Assembly: GCF_005233835.1 (NCBI RefSeq)
Contig: NZ_SZQA01000001.1
Coordinates: 124,001-188,000, forward strand
DNA from: Herbidospora galbida
GTDB lineage: Bacteria; Actinomycetota; Actinomycetes; Streptosporangiales; Streptosporangiaceae
Length of the DNA: 64,000 bases
Direction: 5' to 3'
The notes below the pieces were generated by a model. It was given only the letters and a program-made list of their open reading frames with translations, had not been told where the DNA came from and did not search any database. Of this stretch, positions 60,621-64,000 are shown one piece after another (the stretch's first letter is position 1; each line of letters opens with the position of its first letter). The position numbers and the translations under genes were made by a program.

Positions 60621-61442
60621 TCAACCGGGAGCGATCCGGCTCAGGTCCTCCCAGGCCCGATAGAGATCCACCTGGGCCTTGTTCATGTCGAGGACGTGGT
60701 CGAAGGACTGGCCGCCGACGATCAGCCGCCGGGGCGGGTCGGGCAGCGCGGCCAGCTTCAGGATGACCGGGGCGGCGGTCTCGGGCTCGGGGCCGACGGC
60801 GTCGCCCCACATCGCCTCCATCTCGGCGCGCAGCGGCCCGTAGAGTGGCAGGGGTTCAGTGGCCGTGGTGCCGGTGGTGAACAGGCCGGTGTTGTAGCCG
60901 CCCATCTGGACGATGGTGACCTTGATCCCGAGCCCCTCGACCTCCATGGCCAGGGCCTCGCTGAGCGAGTCGAGCGCGGCCTTGCCCGCGCCGTAGAAGC
61001 CGACGGTCGCCATCCCGCCGCCGCTGCCCATAGAGGTGACCTGAAGCAGCCGCCCTCCTCCCCGGGCGCGCAGATGCGGGAGGACCGCCTGGGCCACCCA
61101 CACCGCGCCGAAGAAGTTCACGTCGAGATGGGCCCGGATCTGTTCCTCCGTGGCCTCCTCCACCATGCCGTAGAGCAGCGTGCCGGCGTTGTTGACGACG
61201 ACGTCGAGCCCGCCGAACACGGCCGCTGCGCGTTCCACCCCCTCGAACACGCCTTTACGGTCGGTGACGTCGAGCGCCATTGGGACGAGGCGGCCGTCGT
61301 GCTTCTCGGCCAGGTCCTTCAGGGGTTCGACGTCGCGGGCGATGGCGACCACGCGATCGCCCTCGGCCAGGGCGGCCTCGGCGAAAGCCCTGCCCAGGCC
61401 GCGGGACGCGCCGGTGATGAGCCACGCTCGTGCGTTCGTCAC
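60621..61442 (-). CDS. Short-chain dehydrogenase/reductase
   Basis: 273 aa from GTG 61442. TGASRGLGRAFAEAA (TGxxxGxG), NNAGTL, catalytic TSMGS and YGAGK. A classical SDR; substrate unknown. Divergent from the TetR gene at 61559; two identical 13-bp sites lie between them. Confidence 0.9.
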   Translation of the reverse strand: MTNARAWLITGASRGLGRAFAEAALAEGDRVVAIARDVEPLKDLAEKHDGRLVPMALDVTDRKGVFEGVERAAAVFGGLDVVVNNAGTLLYGMVEEATEEQIRAHLDVNFFGAVWVAQAVLPHLRARGGGRLLQVTSMGSGGGMATVGFYGAGKAALDSLSEALAMEVEGLGIKVTIVQMGGYNTGLFTTGTTATEPLPLYGPLRAEMEAMWGDAVGPEPETAAPVILKLAALPDPPRRLIVGGQSFDHVLDMNKAQVDLYRAWEDLSRIAPG

Positions 61443-61466
61443 AGGTTCTCACTTTCAGTAAATGAA

Positions 61467-61531
61467 ACGGATCGTCTCGGTTCGATAGAAGATAGGACAT
61501 CTCCGCCCGACTCGCAATACGGATCGTCTCG
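61467..61531. promoter_or_regulatory. Tandem TetR operators, 52 bp apart
   Basis: ACGGATCGTCTCG occurs at 61467-61479 and 61519-61531, each with partial dyad symmetry (GAxACG...CGTxTC). The spacing of 52 bp is close to five helical turns, so two dimers could bind the same face between the SDR and TetR genes. Confidence 0.7.
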
Positions 61532-61558
61532 TTTAGTCGAGCCGGTAGGGTGGCCCGC

Positions 61559-62158
61559 ATGTCGAACGAGAAGGGGCCGGACCACTCCCGGCGCAAGGAA
61601 CGGTCCCGGCAGGCGATCTTCGCGGCCACCCGCGCCCTGGTCGTCGAGGAGGCGTACGAGAAGGTGACCGTCGAGGCCATCGCCGCCCGAGCGGGCGTGG
61701 GCAAGCAGACGATCTACCGGCGCTGGCCGTCGAAGAGCGCGGTCGTCTTCGCCGCCCTACTGGCGCTGAGCGAGGACGCCGACGGCCAGTCGGTCGCCCT
61801 GCCGGACACGGGAGACCTCGAAGCGGACCTCAAGCTCGTCATGCGCGCCACGGCGGAGGAGTTCGCCGATCCGTCCTTCGACCGGCTGATCCGCGCCCTC
61901 AACACCGAGATCGCCAACGACGCCGCACTGGCGGCGGAATACCGCGAGAAACTGGCCCGCCCGCTGGAGGAGGCGAAGAAGGCCCGCCTGCGCGGCGCCC
62001 AGGAGGCGGGCCAGCTCGCCGCCGACGCCGACCTCGACCTGGTCCTCGACGTGCTCTACGCCCCGCTGTTCCAGCGCTGGCTCCACCGCAGCGGCCCCCT
62101 GACCGCCGCGTATGCGGATTCACTCGTGGACGCGACTCTCAGGGCCTTCCGTCCCTGA
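61559..62158 (+). CDS. TetR-family regulator
   Basis: 199 aa from ATG 61559 (GTG 61550 possible). HTH: RSRQAIFAATRALVVEEAYE, VEAIAARAGVGKQTIYRRWP. The C-terminal domain has TetR_C-type FDRLIRALNTEIANDAALA. Likely represses itself and the divergent SDR through the tandem operators. Confidence 0.88.
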   Translation: MSNEKGPDHSRRKERSRQAIFAATRALVVEEAYEKVTVEAIAARAGVGKQTIYRRWPSKSAVVFAALLALSEDADGQSVALPDTGDLEADLKLVMRATAEEFADPSFDRLIRALNTEIANDAALAAEYREKLARPLEEAKKARLRGAQEAGQLAADADLDLVLDVLYAPLFQRWLHRSGPLTAAYADSLVDATLRAFRP

Positions 62159-62181
62159 ATCCACGACCAGGGAGCTCGGAC

Positions 62182-62655
62182 TCGATCGGCAACCTCACCA
62201 CCCTCACCACGCTGACCCTGTCCGGCAATCCGTTGGTGAGCCCGCCCGCAGAAGTGGTGGCGGCGGGGACTGTGGCGGCGCTGGGCTTCCTGTGGGCGTT
62301 GCGGCGCGGGGGTGTGGAGCGGCAGCGGTCGTCGAAGATGCTGGTCGTGGGCGAGGCCGCGGTGGGGAAGACGTCGGTGGCCAAGGCGTTGTGCCGGCTG
62401 CCCTACCATCGCGACGAGCCGCAGACCCACGGGGTCCACCTGGACCTGCTGGAGCTCGCCCACCCCGAGGATGCCGAGGCCACCATGCGGTTGAACGTGT
62501 GGGACTTCGGCGGGTAGCTGGAATACCGTGAAGTCGGGCTGGCCCGCCGCTACCCGCGCATCGCCGCCTTCGCCCGGGTGCGGAACCTGATCACCGAGCA
62601 GGCCACCGGGTTGCCGTTGATGGGCCAGCGCTGGCCGGGCACCACCAGGCCGACC
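62182..62655 (+). pseudogene. ROCO-type (LRR-ROC GTPase) pseudogene
   Basis: Begins inside a leucine-rich repeat (IGNLTTLTTLTLSGNPLVSP), then a Ras-like ROC domain: MLVVGEAAVGKTSVAKALC (P-loop) and LNVWDFGG. The next codon, expected to be the Gln of the DxxGQ motif, is TAG (62515-62517). After it LEYREVGLARRYPR continues, then jumps to FARVRNLITEQATGLPLMGQ, so there is also an internal deletion. No start codon is present. Confidence 0.72.
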
Positions 62656-62832
62656 GGTTGATGGCCGGCAGCGGCCTGACCGAGGAGGACGAGCGGGCGC
62701 TGCTTCGGGCGAGCCCGGCGTCGAACTGCCGGCCCTTGAGCACGCCCAGGCCGACATCCTCCGAACCACGGCCATCGACGAGAGTGCCCCGAGATGAGCA
62801 CCGACAATCCTGGGCCCGGCGACGACGCGGGG

Positions 62833-64000
62833 TCAGCCGAGTTCCGCGGGTAGGTCACGCGAGTTGACCTTCGCGACGATCAGAGCGGGCGCGTTGGACG
62901 CCTTCGCCGTGGCGAGCGCCTGGTCGAGGGCCGCCGCAGTGGTGACGGACTGGGCGGACTGCACGCCGAGCCCGTTGGCGAACTTGACGAAGTCCCAGCG
63001 GTTGAGGACGACGTACGGCTTCGGCTGGGTGGCGGGATCGCTGAAGTAGTCGGCGTCGAGCAGGAACTGCTCGAAGGCGTAGATGCCGTTGTCGATCACG
63101 ACCACGACCGGGTTGCGTGCGTAGCGGACCATGGTGGACAGCGCTTGGGCGGTCATGTGGAAGCCACCGTCGCCGCAGATGACCAGCGGGCGGCGGGTCG
63201 AGCCGAACGACGCCCCGACCGCCGCGGCCACCGAGTGTCCGATCGAGGCCCACACGGCCCCGCACAGGAAGCCGTCGCGGCCCTTGATCGGCAGGTTGGC
63301 GGCTGAATGGATGCCGAGGAAGGTGTCGGGAATCACCAGCCAGGACGGGTCCAGCGCGGCGCCGATGCGCTCGAACACCTGGCGATAGGTCAGCGGGCCC
63401 ACGGCTGTGGGCGTGACCGGGTCGACGGCGGCCGGTACCGGTCGCGGCGCCGCCTTCGCGGCCTCGGTGACGAGTGCGGTGACCAGGGTGTCGAGCTGCG
63501 CGCTCTGCTTGGCGGCATTCTTGATCTTCACCTTGCCGTCGTAGGCGGTGATGATGCGGTTCGTGCCGGTGCGGATGAGCGTGGCGTAGCTGCTCGGGAA
63601 CACGCAGCCGAGCATCACGAGCAGGTCGGCCTGCGCGATGGCGTTCACGGCGGGCAGCGAGTGCGGCGGGGCGTAGACGCCGACCCAGCCGTCGCCCTGC
63701 TCGGGCAACACTCCCTTGGCCGGCAACTGGACCGACCAGCGCACACCGAGCCTGGCGATCAGGTCGGCGACCTTGTCGGCGAGCCCGTGGCGCTGGATCT
63801 CGATGCCGACCAGGACCAGCGGCGACGTCGCGGCGCGCACCAGGCCGACGATCGTGCCGGCGAGTTGCTCCTCGCTGCCCACCGGCGGCTCGGTGACCGG
63901 CAGGGACCCGGAAGGGGCCGGGCAGGGCGCCGTCCAGATGTCCCTGTTGATCTCGATGTAGACCGGCCGCTTGCGCTGGACGGCGGTGGCGATCGCGGCG
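62833..64000 (-). CDS. Thiamine-diphosphate-dependent 2-oxoacid decarboxylase, C-terminal part
   Basis: 389 codons continuing beyond the window edge. The visible part holds the end of the N-terminal domain (PVYIEINRDIWTAPCP), the middle domain and the TPP-binding domain with GDGGFHMTAQALSTMVRYA ending DNGIYAFEQ. Related to indolepyruvate/pyruvate decarboxylases. The N-terminal catalytic Glu and His region is outside the window, so the substrate class is open. Confidence 0.85.
   Translation of the reverse strand, partial: AAIATAVQRKRPVYIEINRDIWTAPCPAPSGSLPVTEPPVGSEEQLAGTIVGLVRAATSPLVLVGIEIQRHGLADKVADLIARLGVRWSVQLPAKGVLPEQGDGWVGVYAPPHSLPAVNAIAQADLLVMLGCVFPSSYATLIRTGTNRIITAYDGKVKIKNAAKQSAQLDTLVTALVTEAAKAAPRPVPAAVDPVTPTAVGPLTYRQVFERIGAALDPSWLVIPDTFLGIHSAANLPIKGRDGFLCGAVWASIGHSVAAAVGASFGSTRRPLVICGDGGFHMTAQALSTMVRYARNPVVVVIDNGIYAFEQFLLDADYFSDPATQPKPYVVLNRWDFVKFANGLGVQSAQSVTTAAALDQALATAKASNAPALIVAKVNSRDLPAELG

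Noticed and set aside
1-64000. CRISPR arrays, rRNA and tRNA genes, replication origin
   Set aside because: No regularly spaced repeats, no clover-leaf or rRNA signature and no origin boxes were seen on reading; a covariance-model scan was not possible here.

Overview
This is a high-GC window with dense overlapping genes, frequent GTG starts, Tat/Sec-exported enzymes, many TetR/ArsR/HxlR regulators and an enediyne-type PKS cassette. That points to a filamentous actinomycete, most likely Streptosporangiales (Streptosporangium/Nonomuraea-like; the family is an inference). No rRNA, tRNA or CRISPR array was seen.

Layout. (1) 1-6.3 kb: two AhpD-like proteins, an HxlR regulator, a ClpC-like AAA+ ATPase, and an MFS/VOC/ArsR operon. 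A shared AT-rich motif links the HxlR gene, its neighbour and a secreted LVIVD-repeat protein at 6.3 kb. (2) 7.7-19.4 kb: an eight-gene, mostly translationally coupled minus-strand operon, unbL-unbV-unbU-pksE-thioesterase-reductase-two membrane proteins. It is a minimal enediyne-type cassette with an apparently decayed C-terminal phosphopantetheinyl-transferase domain in the PKS. (3) 19.5-20.4 kb: an ArsR/SRPBCC pair. (4) 20.4-27.6 kb: a sulfur/molybdenum redox locus. Two ArsR-rhodanese fusion regulators flank a sulfide:quinone-reductase-like flavoprotein and a divergent FeS / NrfD / molybdopterin oxidoreductase / TorD-like chaperone operon. (5) 27.6-30.9 kb: an operon with an acyl-CoA dehydrogenase, a PhnD-like binding protein and an unusual TusA-like/ferritin-like fusion.

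(6) 31-42.8 kb is a mobile-element graveyard. It holds a frameshifted zinc-finger protein, an IS630 remnant, a KAP-type membrane P-loop NTPase, a broken tyrosine integrase beside repeats, a Tn3 TnpA with four frameshifts, and a second TnpA C-terminal relic. LysE, TetR and SnoaL genes are intact among them. (7) 43-49.4 kb: MFS, aldehyde dehydrogenase, SDR, TetR, SnoaL and MmyB-type XRE genes with clear palindromic operators. (8) 49.4-54.3 kb: a dead serine recombinase with a res-like repeat region, a TetR relic, a 22-codon ORF with a near-perfect ribosome binding site before a methyltransferase, and a 641-aa protein with a cytidine-deaminase-like HAE...CCxxC signature. (9) 54.3-60.3 kb: a secreted carboxylesterase and an ECF41-like sigma factor regulon (sigma, serine hydrolase, MFS, cysteine-less AhpD-like protein) with three matching promoters. 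(10) 60.3-64 kb: SDR/TetR pair with duplicated operators, a dead ROCO-type gene and a partial thiamine-diphosphate decarboxylase.

The most promising items for new biology are the deaminase-like protein, the stripped-down PKS cassette, the TusA/ferritin fusion in a sulfur context, and the natural Cys-to-Asn change in the FeS subunit.
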